DNA from: Sambucus nigra
Lineage: Eukaryota; Streptophyta; Magnoliopsida; Dipsacales; Adoxaceae
DNA: 64,000 bases
Reading direction: 5' to 3'
Assembly (NCBI GenBank): GCA_949130495.1
Contig: OX422211.1
Span: forward strand, 394,999,049-395,063,048
The notes beneath the pieces were generated by a model. It was given only the letters and a program-made list of their open reading frames with translations. It had not been told where the DNA came from and did no database searches. Positions 43,801-51,050 of the stretch are shown here, piece by piece (within the stretch, counting starts at the first letter, position 1; each line of letters starts with the position of its first letter). The position numbers and the translations under genes are program-made.

Positions 43801-46800
43801 TTGACTACAGCTTATGTAGATTTTTTTTTTCACCTGCATGTTGGTAATAATCAGTATTTGGTCTTTTTATTTTATTTTTAAAAAAATATCCAGTAATTTA
43901 ACTTAAAGCTATTCACCTCAGTTTGATCAATTATAATTAGCAAACGGCTCCTTATGTCATGAAAGGGTCATAATTTGAAATAAAATTCTTAATTTCTATC
44001 CTAGCCAACACTTTTTCTATTCTTGCCAACATGACTGAGAAACTTTGGATGTCTGAGTTTAATTTTCATTAACACAGAAATGAGTATAATTGTTGTTTAT
44101 ATGAATTTTCTTTGAGAAGTTTATACATATTTGTCAAACTCTGTATTTGCGAAAGATATTCTTTCCAATGTAATATTTTTCATATATACTATAACAATCT
44201 ATTTACAAAATATATACTTTGTTAACGTGTCCTTTGCTGTGCCCGTGCCCGTGCCCTTTGTAAGGACTTACTTGTCAGTGTTATAGTGTAGTCTCGTGTC
44301 CATATTTTGCACCTCCATGCTTAATCAATTTTTTTTTTAATTTTAATTTTAATTTCTACACTCTAGTGATGATGCGATTGCATCATACCAATGATTTCCG
44401 TTTTAACTTTAATGCAAATATTTACCTTCATCACAAACTATACGCTATCGATTTTAATGTCCTAGTATTTTTACTTCTACATCAAGGGACTATGATTGTG
44501 CTATTGAAGTTTTTTTGATAGTTTGTAAGTGTAAATTCATCACAAACCATACACTATAGATGTTGTCATACATTTGGTTTTTGACATCCAAGTGATTGTA
44601 TTATCATTCCAATGTCTTATTATTATTATTATTATTATTTAAAAATATAGTGCAAGTAGCTTCTTTACAAACTATACGCCATTGATTAATGTTCCAGTGC
44701 TTAACAATTGCCCAAGGCTGAAAGATTTTTTTTTCTTCCCTTTATTTAGAATTTAAAGCTTAAGGTAAGTATCCTGGGCTGCATCATTTGACCTATATGC
44801 ATTCAATCTGTTTTCAATTACACAAGGCCATTACATCTCTGTAGCTGGTTGCAACAAAACAGGGAACTTCTTGACTTTGATCTTGCTCATTGAGTGAAAC
44901 TATGTACCACTCTCATAGAAGTCTTCTTTGTTCCTTCCTTTTTCTTGGGAAGTCGAAATCGGTTCAGATACAAATAAGAACTTTAAGCCAAAAGTTGGGA
45001 CTATTTGCCATGCTAATAGTACATAGTTGATCTTGCTCATTATATGGAATCAGGATTAAAATATTTTCTTTCACATTGGTATCACTTGTCAAATTCTTTA
45101 ATTTCTTAGAGCATCACATTTGACGTGGAAGCTGGAGTGCAATGGGCTTTACAACCAATTATTTTTTTTTGTTTTTATCAATTTCTATGATTGATTAAAA
45201 TAGTTTTTTTTATTGGAATTGAAGATTAGTAAGTATTTTAGATCTATTTAGTATTTATCATTAGGATATTTTAGATAATTATCAATTAACACAATGTTAA
45301 TCATTTAGGGTTTGTTTTGCCCTATAGTTAAGCTTTTAACCTTCATTATTATATTAGATATGATTTATGAAGTGAAAGTCAGTTGCACAAAATAATCACA
45401 TTTATAACCTATATATATTCGTGTGCCCTAGGGCAACACTAAACGAATAGGGATGGAAAAGGACAATAATAGTAAACCTCACCACATATGCACTATCGGT
45501 CAAGCTAAATATAACTAAGGGCAAGCGAATAAATGAGAAGCATAACAAAGTAAAATTACAAATCAGCCCCAAAACTTTTATTTACATCATAAAGATTGCG
45601 AGTCTTGTGGGCCCACGTGTCATTTGCCTATGGGTGGGTGCTCCTTATTTTCCCCTTCGTCCCTATTCCCATTTTTATTTTATATCCAATTTTGTTAAAT
45701 AAATATGAACTATCTGTTAGGCTGGACCTGCTGTCATGATGATTATAACGATGATTGACATGTTGATAAACCTTTCAGTTGGACTGGCTAAACTTTTGTT
45801 CCCCATGGAAGCAAAAGTTGCAATGGATATTGCTCAAGTTGATGGCACTTTTGAATTTTCTTTAGCTGCCATGAATTCTATGCGTGATGCCCATAGAACA
45901 ACGGTGGACTTGAATGACACACCTTTCAGAATCAAAGAGGAGCATCTCAATAGGCTAAGAGCACTCTCAAAAACCGGTAATGATTCTTTACCAATTTATT
46001 TATTAACATTATCGAGTTCTTATTCTGACAGAACATGCACCGTAACACACAAAGAAATTGATGTACATAAGAAAAAGAGACTTGGGTTGTGGTAAATACA
46101 AATCAATAAAACTTATTTCACCAGGCCTGGCCAAATAATGTCTTTGTCAGAATTAAATGAAACTCTATAATTTAAGGCTTGGTTTGGTTCGGGGTGCAAT
46201 ATTACCTAAGTTTAGGCCTTACCAATTTGGGTTGTAGCCATTTTATTTTGTTAACTAATATGTTCAAAATTCTACATATTACGATTTTTTGCGAACAAAA
46301 TCTTTTCACCCACAACCAAACGGGCATCAAGAGCAAAAAAAAAGAAAGAAAAAAATTTCTAAACTATTGTTTTAATTGAGAATCCCCCTTAACGTCAAAT
46401 AACCCCTTAAATTATGAATAGTTGCAAATATTCCCTTATATGTCAATACAAAATGTCACTACAAACCATTTGTAGTGACATTTAATGGAAAATTACAAAT
46501 GAATGGAATAGTTCAAGGAGTATTTTACCAAATTAATGTTATGGAGAGATATTTGCAGCTAGTGTGATAAGTTAAGGGGTTGTTGCAATTTTTGTTAATC
46601 TAACTATATAAACTGCCTCTACAGATACTATAGGTCAATTATGAAATTACAAGTTATGTCACTAATCTGCGGGGATTGATAAGCACAAAAACAACAATTC
46701 TTTACATTTCTTTTCAACTAGAAAGTCACATAATTTACGGGTTTTCTGTGACATAAATTGCCATTGTGACAAAAAGACATCCTCAATTTAATCTCGTAAT

Positions 46801-48339
46801 TGATCAAAATAATGTTATTTATGGAAGTGAATCTGAAAAAAAGTCATTATGATGCAACCCTTATGACCTCTATCACTATTTAGTACAGTTTTGTTTTTAG
46901 GTTATGTGCAGATTAGGTTGCCTTCAAGTAAATTTACATCATATTTTGATATTGTCCACTAGCCTTGGAAATAGGTCGTGTTCGTGTCGGATTTTATTGT
47001 GATCGGGTATAATCGGGTTCGTGTCTAAATCAGTTACTTTTTTATCGGGTGAAAAAACCATATTCAAACACGATAACGTGTCATGTACTGTTCACTCGTA
47101 ATTATCCATTAAGTTAATGAATCATTTGAGTCGTATAAGGGTTGACATATTAACCCGCTAATAAACTTAAATAGATTCAATATTTCATTAAGTTCACTAA
47201 AGCTCTCATTTAGTAAAATTCACTATGTCAGTCATTGGTTTTGTTTCCATTAAATGCCCAAAATCTATTTGTCATTATTTTTTAAACATAAACTAATGGG
47301 TCTTAACTAATTTAACATGTGAAGTGGGTCAATACCAAAACCATTCGTTCACTATTGTGTAATATTGGGTTTACTCGAAACTATTAAGGATTCACCCATT
47401 AACAAATAATTTCATGTCGTGTCTCATTTTGCGAAGTCTATTATCACTGTGGGCAGATTAAGTCCCATGGGAAAGGGTGCAATATGCCCCCCTTGACTTC
47501 TGAAAGATTACAAAATTAGTAGTATTTTGACTTGCGACTTTTTAAAAATACAGCACATTATCTTTTTGATATAACAATTTGCTCCCTACAGGCTCTCAAG
47601 TGGAAAAAAGACCTAAAAATGAACCTCTTCTATTTGAGGGTAAAAATGACTTAATTTTTTATCAAATTTGGCGTAGAGGTGGAGATGATCTACATGATTA
47701 GGAGATCATCTCTACCAAATATAAATATATATAGTGTATGTGTGCGCACACGTGCATTTTGGCCGTTGAAATTTATGATCATCTAACCCACTTCCCAGTA
47801 TAACTTTGTGATGAAATTTGGCCGAGATGATCATCAACTCATTCATTTACCTCAGAAAATGGGGAGGTTTTTTTTTTTTGTCCTTTTAATCTGCTTAGGA
47901 GTCTCTCTCTCTCTCTCTATATATATATTAGTGAGATACTTTGGCCCCCTGAATTAAAATTCTAAGTCAGAAATTGGAATCAACAATGCTGGATCTATAT
48001 TATGATTTGTGAATAAACCCACTTATGTCTGCTATTTTATGGGCAGTGGAACTCGGGAAACGATTTTTCCCGCGGTGTTCAGAAGTTCTGAATAAGATAA
48101 TGGACAATGATGACTTATCAGAACTAGCTTACCTTGGGGAAGACACCCCAGACGCTGATGACCGGCAATTGAAGAAGCAAAGGTACACGGAACTCCAAGA
48201 AGTCCTTAGTAAGGCCTTCATGGAAGATAAAGAGGAATTTCACAAGTCTTACAACCTATCATCTTCCTCCTCCTCTTCATCTACATTCACATCCATTGGG
48301 GTGGTAAAGCCCAACGGTAGGTTCACTCTCAAGAAATAA
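16384..48339 (+). CDS. NPR1: NPR1-like salicylic-acid receptor/co-regulator, four exons, 566 aa
   Basis: Join 16384-16845, 42343-43090, 45779-45976, 48047-48339 (1701 bp with stop). All junctions are GT-AG with phases 0, 1 and 1. Known role of the family: sense salicylic acid and, in the nucleus with TGA factors, control systemic acquired resistance genes. Domains: BTB/POZ about 36-150 with the zinc site C117, C122, H124, C127; BACK-like helices about 155-215 with three conserved cysteines C179, C183, C190; ankyrin repeats about 235-345; NPR1-like C-terminal domain about 360-520. R403, in LENR, matches Arabidopsis R432, required for salicylate binding. The repressor-type motif VDLNDTP is at 446-452, KKQR is in the C-terminal region, and the tail ends in an eight-Ser run and LKK. 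Compared with NPR1s I know, the N-terminus and one BTB loop are shortened. It reads as the NPR1 rather than NPR3/4 clade, from memory. Start: ATG 16384 or 16387. Confidence 0.93.
16967..18122. repeat. Degenerate minisatellite, about 62-bp unit
   Basis: About a dozen diverged copies of a unit with the words GATTCCGACACATTTTTTGC, AACTCGGTGATGTGTC and CTTAGTGGTTAGTAATAA. Copies are clear at 17030-17110 and from about 17515 to 18115. Between these blocks lies a foldback element (17169-17358). Confidence 0.8.
17169..17358. mobile_element. Foldback MITE with long inverted repeats
   Basis: Two arms of about 80 bases around a 24-base spacer. The inner about 60 bases (through AATAAAGCCGCTGGCGCGGA) are essentially perfect; the outer part AGGACAACAA...TTGTTGTCCT has an 8-base mismatched stretch. 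Arms may continue, degenerate, outward. No target duplication could be fixed. A Mutator-like MITE is the likeliest class because of the arm length. Confidence 0.85.
18163..19107. mobile_element. Non-autonomous hAT-type element (945 bp)
   Basis: Terminal inverted repeats CATAGTTGTCAAA (left) and its match at the right end, flanked by a perfect 8-bp duplication TCTGCTAC (18155-18162 and 19108-19115). Both ends carry many GAATCG/CGATTC subterminal words, as hAT transposase-binding regions do. The middle is AT-rich with repeated ATATTAATTTAAAACA and has no ORF. Confidence 0.85.
19111..19700. repeat. Two diverged local copies flanking 19216-19584
   Basis: ACATGTACCATGGA, GATTATTGGTTA and GAAAAAT followed by AAAGTACC and GGACCC occur in the same order at about 19113-19225 and 19595-19700, so this part of the intron is an old local duplication. 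Confidence 0.55.
20768..20931 (-). repeat. 3' LTR of copia element
   Basis: Ends (on +) GAAATCCAACA, the reverse complement of TGTTGGATTTC. Matches 39025-39171 with many substitutions and indels. Outer boundary uncertain by about 10 bases. Confidence 0.75.
20932..21053 (-). pseudogene. Copia pol C-terminal tail and polypurine tract
   Basis: On the minus strand this reads the RNase H tail with QAADFFTKS, cut from the rest of RNase H by element A. It then runs into the LEEGV end usual for copia pol and the GGGGG tract before the LTR. Confidence 0.75.
21054..21375 (+). repeat. 5' LTR of element A
   Basis: 322 bp, starts TGATGGAAATGGG, ends CTACGTCA. Contains CCTATAAATT, a likely promoter TATA region, near 21242. 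Confidence 0.88.
21378..21390 (+). promoter_or_regulatory. Primer-binding site of element A
   Basis: TTGGTATCAGAGC, complementary to the 3' end of initiator tRNA-Met, two bases after the LTR. Confidence 0.9.
21465..21764 (+). CDS. Short gag-like ORF of element A
   Basis: 99 codons from ATG 21465. A lysine-rich helical start ([13 protein letters not shown]) and a predicted coiled segment precede a Pro/Ser-rich region that runs into the 181-bp duplicated segment. It resembles the N-terminus of plant gypsy gag proteins (about 30-residue helix, then proline-rich linker) but lacks capsid and zinc-knuckle parts. Probably not a functional Gag alone. Confidence 0.45.
   Translation: MAQKKSKQQIEEIRELTQVLNEKFDRLFQLISSKIQPPTTIKNPSLLDPNPNPKTLYDPPPGLPSHSTQALSHLTPKKSSPSLPAPPQTLLSPPPIPLP
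21655..22016. repeat. 181-bp tandem duplication inside element A
   Basis: Two adjacent copies (about 21655-21835 and 21836-22016) differ at only a few positions. Each contains CACTCGACCCAAGCCCTA and CCCCTACCGGTCGACCCC. Confidence 0.9.
22444..22754 (+). repeat. 3' LTR of element A
   Basis: 311 bp, preceded by the purine tract AAGAGGGGGAGAG, ends ACGTCA. It lacks 6-base and 5-base segments present in the 5' LTR. Confidence 0.88.
22755..24371 (-). pseudogene. Copia reverse transcriptase and RNase H, broken
   Basis: On the minus strand the RT core (24082-23570) has YVDD in [12 protein letters not shown]. The upstream motif-A aspartate is replaced by asparagine (HLNFENAL where copia RTs have LDVKNAF), which would abolish catalysis. 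A frameshift near 23600-23670 separates the RT palm from the connection and RNase H frame (23670-23116), and another near 23010-23115 leads to the RNase H end (23007-22755) with DNKSAI and [13 protein letters not shown] 32-bp tandem duplication (about 23161-23225) disrupts the RNase H start. The frame then stops at element A. Confidence 0.9.
24613..25880 (-). pseudogene. Copia protease, pre-integrase and integrase, broken
   Basis: Reading the minus strand: protease active site DSGATDHM at about 25855-25830, pre-integrase domain (25772-25440), the integrase zinc finger C..C and first aspartate in HSDVWG (25408-25181), then the core with SDNG and the glutamate region [13 protein letters not shown] (25101-24613). 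In the last motif the usual VAERKN glutamate reads as aspartate. Several frameshifts separate the pieces. Inactive. Confidence 0.85.
25881..26696 (-). pseudogene. Copia gag/5' internal region, decayed
   Basis: Short open pieces only on the minus strand (26090-25881, 26184-25972) without a recognised capsid or zinc knuckle; position says gag and leader. A mixed C/A tract lies inside. Ends at the gypsy insertion with TTTTA duplicated. Confidence 0.5.
26384..26450. repeat. Poly-C/poly-A low-complexity tract
   Basis: A run of about 19 C, then CACCC blocks, a second C run and an A-rich stretch. Slippage-prone; likely assembly-sensitive. Confidence 0.9.
26697..27095 (+). repeat. 5' LTR of gypsy chromovirus
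   Basis: 399 bp. Contains several AAGTCAGTTAGT-type short repeats near 26840-26915 and TATAAATACC (about 26930), a probable TATA box. Confidence 0.92.
27126..27406 (+). pseudogene. Gypsy gag N-terminal fragment
   Basis: ATG 27126 opens a charged coiled start ([16 protein letters not shown]) that stops after 28 residues. Gag-like sequence continues to element B, resumes at 29371-29519, and resumes again at 34712. Confidence 0.65.
27407..27726 (+). repeat. 5' LTR of element B
   Basis: Starts TGATGTGAACG, ends TTTACGTCA. CTATAAATACCCC near 27608 is a likely TATA box, with GGGACATAAATG upstream. Confidence 0.93.
27728..27740 (+). promoter_or_regulatory. Primer-binding site of element B
   Basis: TTGGTATCAGAGC, initiator tRNA-Met complement, one base after the LTR. 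Confidence 0.92.
27817..28338 (+). CDS. Gag-like Pro/Asn-rich ORF of element B
   Basis: 173 codons. It begins with a helical segment ([18 protein letters not shown]) like the start of many plant gypsy gags, then becomes Pro/Thr/Asn-rich. No capsid or zinc knuckle. It overlaps the next ORF in another frame, so a longer ancestral frame may have shifted near 28000-28338. Function unknown; possibly a gag remnant. Confidence 0.45.
   Translation: MNTSDENTFNQILVALNRLTARFDEIEARDTPPPPTFTPTTINPNPSPQNPTHASAIHSATHFAHPPQENQNPNFIYPQNATTIISWPISVTNQPQEGQQPLAAKHNHQQWQTPCSFQTGPATSPFGQTQLPNNSIHGEEHPKRNSQTHTHGRTTILVADEAPLPAALPIQDG
28004..28864 (+). CDS. Second Pro-rich ORF of element B
   Basis: 286 codons in the +2 frame relative to the window start, overlapping the first ORF. 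Low complexity, Pro/Ser/Asn-rich, with no recognised domain. A 24-base segment with GGACCACCATTC and GGTGGCCG repeats at about 28272 and 28432. It could be the continuation of gag after a frameshift, or an untranslated open frame. Confidence 0.35.
   Translation: MHTHPKKIKTQISFTPKMQPPSFLGQFQSPTSHRRGSNPWQPNTTINNGRPLAPFKQALRPAPLVKPNCRTTPSMGKNTPNETPRPTPMVGPPFWWPMKLLCPLLSPSKTVDHRQPLVDNLQRQNLFCLQEPPKPSCMTISQGRTTIPVAAKGPDVTVLTGKQSNSPSGSHPAATIMAAQFKASNSTDPPPICPPDLCPVILNTSDLFAASNNPFHPLLSNSNPILTLNQISGHNEARKTFLLKNPTNQNPNITTYSLLFGSFQEQIQELGFHNKPLVFDSGGTPF
29046..29365 (+). repeat. 3' LTR of element B
   Basis: 320 bp, no indels relative to the 5' LTR. Confidence 0.93.
29366..29524 (+). pseudogene. Gypsy gag middle fragment
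   Basis: Short gag piece between elements B and the Sirevirus-like element, with recognisable [10 protein letters not shown] and trailing degenerate frame (TVAWF type). Ends at AGACA, which is duplicated at 34707. Confidence 0.6.
29525..30635 (+). repeat. 5' LTR of Sirevirus-like element
   Basis: 1111 bp, TGTAAGGAC...CTCTCA. Probable TATA region CGTATAAATACC near 30000. Small open frames inside it are repeated in the other LTR only because the LTRs are copies. Confidence 0.95.
30638..30650 (+). promoter_or_regulatory. Primer-binding site 1 of Sirevirus-like element
   Basis: TTGGTATCAGAGC two bases after the LTR. Confidence 0.92.
30733..30745 (+). promoter_or_regulatory. Second primer-binding-site copy
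   Basis: Another AAATTGGTATCAGAGC preceded by CGTCA, about 95 bases after the first. The intervening sequence is a partial duplicate context (CGCTAATTTATC / GCACTAAGTTATT, GTGATCCTG / TTGATCCTG). Confidence 0.85.
30791..31957 (+). CDS. Truncated copia Gag with two zinc knuckles
   Basis: Intact 388-residue ORF. Zinc knuckle 1 is CX2CX4HX4C at C38, C41, H46, C51. A long Glu/Lys coiled coil (about 120-235) follows, then a basic, proline-rich stretch with repeated RRDPPR-like units (about 245-305) and zinc knuckle 2 (C316, C319, H324, C329). The N-terminal capsid-like (UBN2) domain that normally precedes the first knuckle in Sirevirus-type gags is missing. The protein ends about where the protease frame would begin. 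With the capsid domain gone it may bind RNA and self-associate but probably cannot form particles alone. Confidence 0.85.
   Translation: MAFDGFDDLRCQIFEKINWKIHTNSCFKSSVENESERCPYCEGVGHTLHECTTNLKKKLNKSISHVSTLSDCDSKEEVFYASRREFPIRVISDDSESDGSVDESEEESVDEHDLQTAFNELYAETLKTKKENLKLKAQLKECAIKNNDFLIKELRAHEKILKEKLEYVEGERDSLRGLMETMKKELLEYEDSKRVLESRIGELEVKLKDSSKVKFDLESRSEKLDKILGTVEIKTDRGGIGLEKYVGPIPTLVREPPRIVKKETPKVVRKEPPRNIVRMPHRIIRRDPPRQIRREQPINLRRGPPLGNTNRPIYSCTHCGRQGHLRHFCYKLLNGPKKVNERINSIPQTPTLRYTSIWVRKSDLEAYGLFVHDSRLLARNSPHVKSFG
31958..33594 (+). other. Non-coding 3' region of Sirevirus-like element
   Basis: 1.6 kb with no ORF of note. T- and A-rich, with TTTTTTGAAAAATACAAAAAG-type repeats at about 32040-32120 and 33050-33110, a degenerate stretch at 32480-32620, and four GGGGGAG-type tracts (about 33240, 33263, 33283, 33584) before the LTR. 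Confidence 0.7.
33595..34706 (+). repeat. 3' LTR of Sirevirus-like element
   Basis: 1112 bp, preceded by ATAGGGGGAGATT. Nearly identical to 29525-30635. Confidence 0.95.
34707..35150 (+). pseudogene. Gypsy gag C-terminal fragment
   Basis: Gag resumes after the insertion and runs (34901-35131 open) to [17 protein letters not shown]. Plant chromovirus gags continue into the zinc knuckle here. The knuckle is broken by a frameshift (DEP.FFGHKC is readable in another frame just downstream). Confidence 0.75.
35151..38592 (+). pseudogene. Gypsy chromovirus pol, broken
   Basis: Protease 35370-35624 keeps the active site [11 protein letters not shown] pieces are at 36070-36276 ([16 protein letters not shown]) and 36255-36677 ([11 protein letters not shown]). 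The catalytic FxDD reads VFYDILIY, so one aspartate is lost. A stop at about 36675 (KRN then TAG) precedes RNase H (36700-37130, [10 protein letters not shown]). Integrase is from about 37330 to 38030, with [10 protein letters not shown] from 37531 and the conserved [10 protein letters not shown]. The tail near 38400-38580 reads like the short chromodomain end of Reina-type chromoviruses (AWEDYD in the corrected frame). At least six frameshifts or stops; inactive. Confidence 0.88.
38593..38998 (+). repeat. 3' LTR of gypsy chromovirus
   Basis: 406 bp, preceded by AAAAGGGGGATCCTT and followed by TTTTA. Confidence 0.92.
39025..39171 (-). repeat. 5' LTR of copia element
   Basis: Minus strand starts TGTTGGATTTCATG at 39171. 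The primer-binding site complement lies just left of it (39008-39022). Confidence 0.75.
39461..39761 (-). mobile_element. 3' fragment of a LINE (or SINE)
   Basis: A T run at the left end (an A tail on the minus strand, after ACTTATCA) and flanking copies ACCTAATATATAT (39448-39460) and ACCTAGTATATAT (39762-39774), which differ by one base. Target-primed insertion gives exactly this. The end with TTGTATACTCCCTGGAGTCC on the minus strand resembles 3' ends of plant L1 elements. Too short to hold coding sequence. Confidence 0.7.
42343..43090 (+). CDS. NPR1: NPR1-like exon 2 (BACK-like helices and ankyrin repeats)
   Basis: Acceptor TTTACAG|CGGCAC starts the RHLLD segment that always follows exon 1 in this family. 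The donor AGAG|GTAAGA splits the codon after the salicylate-contact arginine R403. 748 bases, no stop. Includes the GYTVLHVAA ankyrin signature at about 300-308 and the [12 protein letters not shown] segment at 364-375. Confidence 0.96.
43091..45778 (+). other. NPR1-like intron 2 (2.7 kb)
   Basis: GTAAGA...CAG. It includes a probable non-autonomous DNA element at about 43300-44322: GTGTCCGTGTCTGACAC words at both ends, and AAGCATGG/CCATGCTT as possible termini, with no duplication fixed. Three diverged copies of a CATCACAAACTATACGCTAT-type motif follow at 44430-44690. The rest is featureless AT-rich intron. Confidence 0.75.
45779..45976 (+). CDS. NPR1: NPR1-like exon 3
   Basis: 198 bases after CTTTCAG and before |GTAATG, phases 1/1. 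Encodes residues 404-469: the helix after the salicylate-binding arginine (VGLAKLLFP, where the family usually has VALA), [10 protein letters not shown], and VDLNDTP. Open frame upstream of the acceptor is intronic. Confidence 0.95.
46400..46582. mobile_element. MITE with internal perfect hairpin
   Basis: Outer inverted repeats of about 35-40 bases (AACCCCTTAAATTAT at the left, GTTAAGGGGTTG at the right, plus GCAAATAT/ATATTTGC further in). At the centre-left there is a perfect 14-bp stem AATGTCACTACAAA/TTTGTAGTGACATT with a 3-base loop. No coding capacity. Confidence 0.75.
46965..47440. mobile_element. TCGTGTCGTG-rich non-autonomous element, copy 1
   Basis: Dense TCGTGTC, CGGGT and CACGATAACG words at both ends, with GGTCCACCCATTAAC-like sequence inside. 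Homologous to 49995-50535. A hAT-like class is likely, but no 8-bp duplication could be fixed. Confidence 0.6.
48047..48339 (+). CDS. NPR1: NPR1-like exon 4 (C-terminus)
   Basis: Acceptor TGGGCAG|TGGAAC. Encodes [15 protein letters not shown], which is nearly invariant in the family, then the KKQRY helix and a Ser-rich low-complexity tail. Stop TAA at 48337-48339. Confidence 0.96.
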
Positions 48340-48349
48340 CAACAAAGAT

Positions 48350-48378
48350 ACACACACACGCACACTCGCACTCACTAA

Positions 48379-48438
<60 letters not shown>
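48350..48438. repeat. Compound (CA)n(TA)n microsatellite in NPR1-like 3' region
   Basis: ACACAC with interruptions, then about 15 pure CA and 14 TA units, starting 11 bases after the stop codon; probably transcribed. Confidence 0.95.
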
Positions 48439-48442
<4 letters not shown>

Positions 48443-49558
48443 CCTGTAAATAACTAGAATAAGGATTTGTAGTAACAACCATGTTTTTCCCCATTGGATG
48501 TATCTTACTTGAGCAACTTTATATAGAGAGGGGGAGGGAGAGGGATGCAGAAAATGTTCTTTTCATTCTCGAGTGTACAGTAATGATGATTTAATTGATG
48601 TGGAACTTCCTTTTTTTTTTTCTGGCTAATACTTGTGAGAAATTATGGGACAGGCTCACTACTATTTTACTGAAGGTGCATATTCTTGTATTCAAATAAT
48701 GATTGATTTTGCTAGTCTTTCTGTTTTTGTCTGTTTTCCTGAAATTTGATTTTTTTTGGGGATTTAGTCATGTTTACTTGAGACATTCTCTAATTGGTCA
48801 CATTAAAGGAAATTGTTCCCAATAGGTCCTATTACATGTTTTGTAGAGAGAGTTACTACATGTTTGTTTGATTGGCGTCAATTTTTTTTTTTATGGAAAA
48901 TACTTATTTTAGTTCATTTTTTTTTTTTTACTTTTGTGGTGCTTGATTTCAAATACATCCCAAGGAAATAATAGTTATAAATATGAAAATTGCTCCGTAG
49001 TTTTATCATTTTCCATGGAAAATATTTATTGTCCTCCGCCCAAAAAATTGATTTCCATTGAGAATTCCAAAAATAAGCCTAAACTACTCTCATCGTTCTC
49101 AACTCATTTTTCAACTTATCACAAGTCAACTTTTTTTCAATCATTTTCTAACTTTGTAATCAAACACACCTTACATTTCATATTGACAGTAGGTAGTAAA
49201 TATTTAGTATATATTTTGCACAAGTAGTAAATATTTACCACATGTTTATTAACCTATTGGAGCAAAAATGTTATTTAGGACCAATCGGAGTAAAAAGAAA
49301 TACCTTCGGATCTATTGATTACATTCTTAGTAAACAATGCCTAATGTTAAGAATCCCTTTTTTTGTATACCCTAATATTCGGTACTTGTCAATTATAACA
49401 ATTGTGACTTGTGAGGCTTTGTTTATACAAAAAGCAAATGCATAATACTTTTGTCATTCCACTAGTGGAAAACTGTACAGCAGCTTCAACCATAACTCGA
49501 TGCAACATTACTTCTCTCTAATATATGATAGTACTTACAAATTCGAAAAAATAGTAAG

Positions 49559-49797
49559 GGTTTTTTGGATTTTATTACATTACTAATCTTCGATTTTAGA
49601 CTTTAATACAATTTTATCAGTTTATTAGATTTTAGTACATTTTTCGTCCCTAAATGTGAAAATTTTGTCACTAAAAGTGATATTTGGTGACATTTAGCGA
49701 TGAAAAATGTACTAAAGTTTAATCAACTGGTAAAGTTGTATTAAAGTCTAAAATCGAAGATTAGTCATGTATTTAAGTTAAAAAAAAAATCCAAACA
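49559..49797. mobile_element. MITE with about 100-bp inverted repeats
   Basis: Left arm includes CTAATCTTCGATTTTAGAC and right arm its complement, GTCTAAAATCGAAGATTAG. Arms meet near AAATGTGAAAATTTTGTCAC / GTGATATTTGGTGACATTT. Two arms share about 90% of bases. AGTA flanks both sides but the exact duplication is unclear. Confidence 0.85.
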
Positions 49798-49994
49798 GTA
49801 AACATAATAGCCAAAATTGTAAAATTATATTTATATTACTCCCTATGTCCCAAATTAAAAGTCATGTTTTCAATTTTTAGCCATCCAAATTATTAGTAGC
49901 TCTTCTTTTTTGGACCTATTCAACAAACTAAATTGCAAGATAACAAGTCTTGATTATGGCCATTGATTGACTGAGTGAATCCTCAAAAACCGTC

Positions 49995-50535
49995 ATATTT
50001 AAATAGTGACGAGTCGTGTTTGTGTCGTTTTTTATCGTGTTCGGGTCTTATTGGGTTCGTGTCTAAAAGGGTGACTTTTTTATCGTGTGAAAAAATCATA
50101 TCCAAACCTGACCCGTTACGTTATCGTGTCGTGTCGTGTTCACTCGTTAATACCCATTAAGATAATGAATTATTTTGAATTGTATACAAGTTGACATGTT
50201 ATCTCATTTTTTAATCCAAATAGATCCATTGATTCATTGACATTACTAAATCTCTTATCTTGTAAAATTCATTATGATTAAATTAACATTATGTTACATA
50301 AATTATTTATAAGTTCCAAAAGTATATCTTGTTTATTTAAATTGATGGGTCATAACGGGTTTTATCGGGTATTAAAGGGTGAAGGGGGTCAACCCTAATC
50401 CGGCCGTTAACTATCGTGTCTTATCGGGTTGACACTGATATGATTCGAACCCATTAAGGGTCCACCCATTAACTTATAACTTCGTGTCGGTTCGTGTCAT
50501 GTTATCGTGTCGTGCCTTGTTTTGCCACGTCTAAA
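49995..50535. mobile_element. TCGTGTCGTG-rich non-autonomous element, copy 2
   Basis: Same family as 46965-47440, better preserved. Starts about TAGTGACGAGTCGTG and ends CACGTCTA; subterminal TCGTGTCGTG and CGGGTT words. hAT-like by organisation. Confidence 0.65.
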
Positions 50536-50888
50536 TATAAGTGATTATGAAAGCCTCATCCCAACTGCATATTAGTCACTTCTTACCCCCAAAATAAGGT
50601 ACTTGGGTCTTCATGTGAATTTTTTGGAACTTCTATTTTAATAGTCTCTCTTGATTATTGTAAATTGGTGATGTATTGGCTCATTGTGCAAAGTAAGGTT
50701 GGAATTTCATAAACTTCAAGTTTATGATTTATTGGTCGCAAGAATGAGGTTTAATACTTGCGATTTCATATATCTATTCTAAGAATGAGGTTTTTTTGAA
50801 CTGTGAGCATAATACTTGCGATTTCAAAAATTGCAAAATAACTGAAAAATGAAATAATTTTTTTTTTAAATTGCAAAAATTATTGAAA

Positions 50889-51050
50889 TGGCATAAAGCA
50901 TATGACTAGAAGTTCATCCAAAATGTCATATAATCCACAAAATAACAATGAAATATAGTTGTTGAGTGATGACATAAAGCATATAACTAGAAGTTCATCC
51001 AAAATATCATACAATTCGCAAAATAACAATGAAATATAGTCACCGAGTTC
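50889..51050. repeat. 81-bp imperfect tandem duplication
   Basis: CATAAAGCATATGACTAGAA and CATAAAGCATATAACTAGAA start two adjacent copies that end in AACAATGAAATATAGT. Confidence 0.85.

Larger units (their letters stand above)
45977..48046 (+). other. NPR1-like intron 3 (2.1 kb)
   Basis: GTAATG...CAG. Contains a MITE (46400-46582), a TCGTGTCGTG-rich element (about 46965-47440), a small hairpin (GGTGGAGATGATCT / AGATCATCTCTACC, about 47665-47720) and a (TC)n(TA)n run (47900-47928). Confidence 0.8.
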
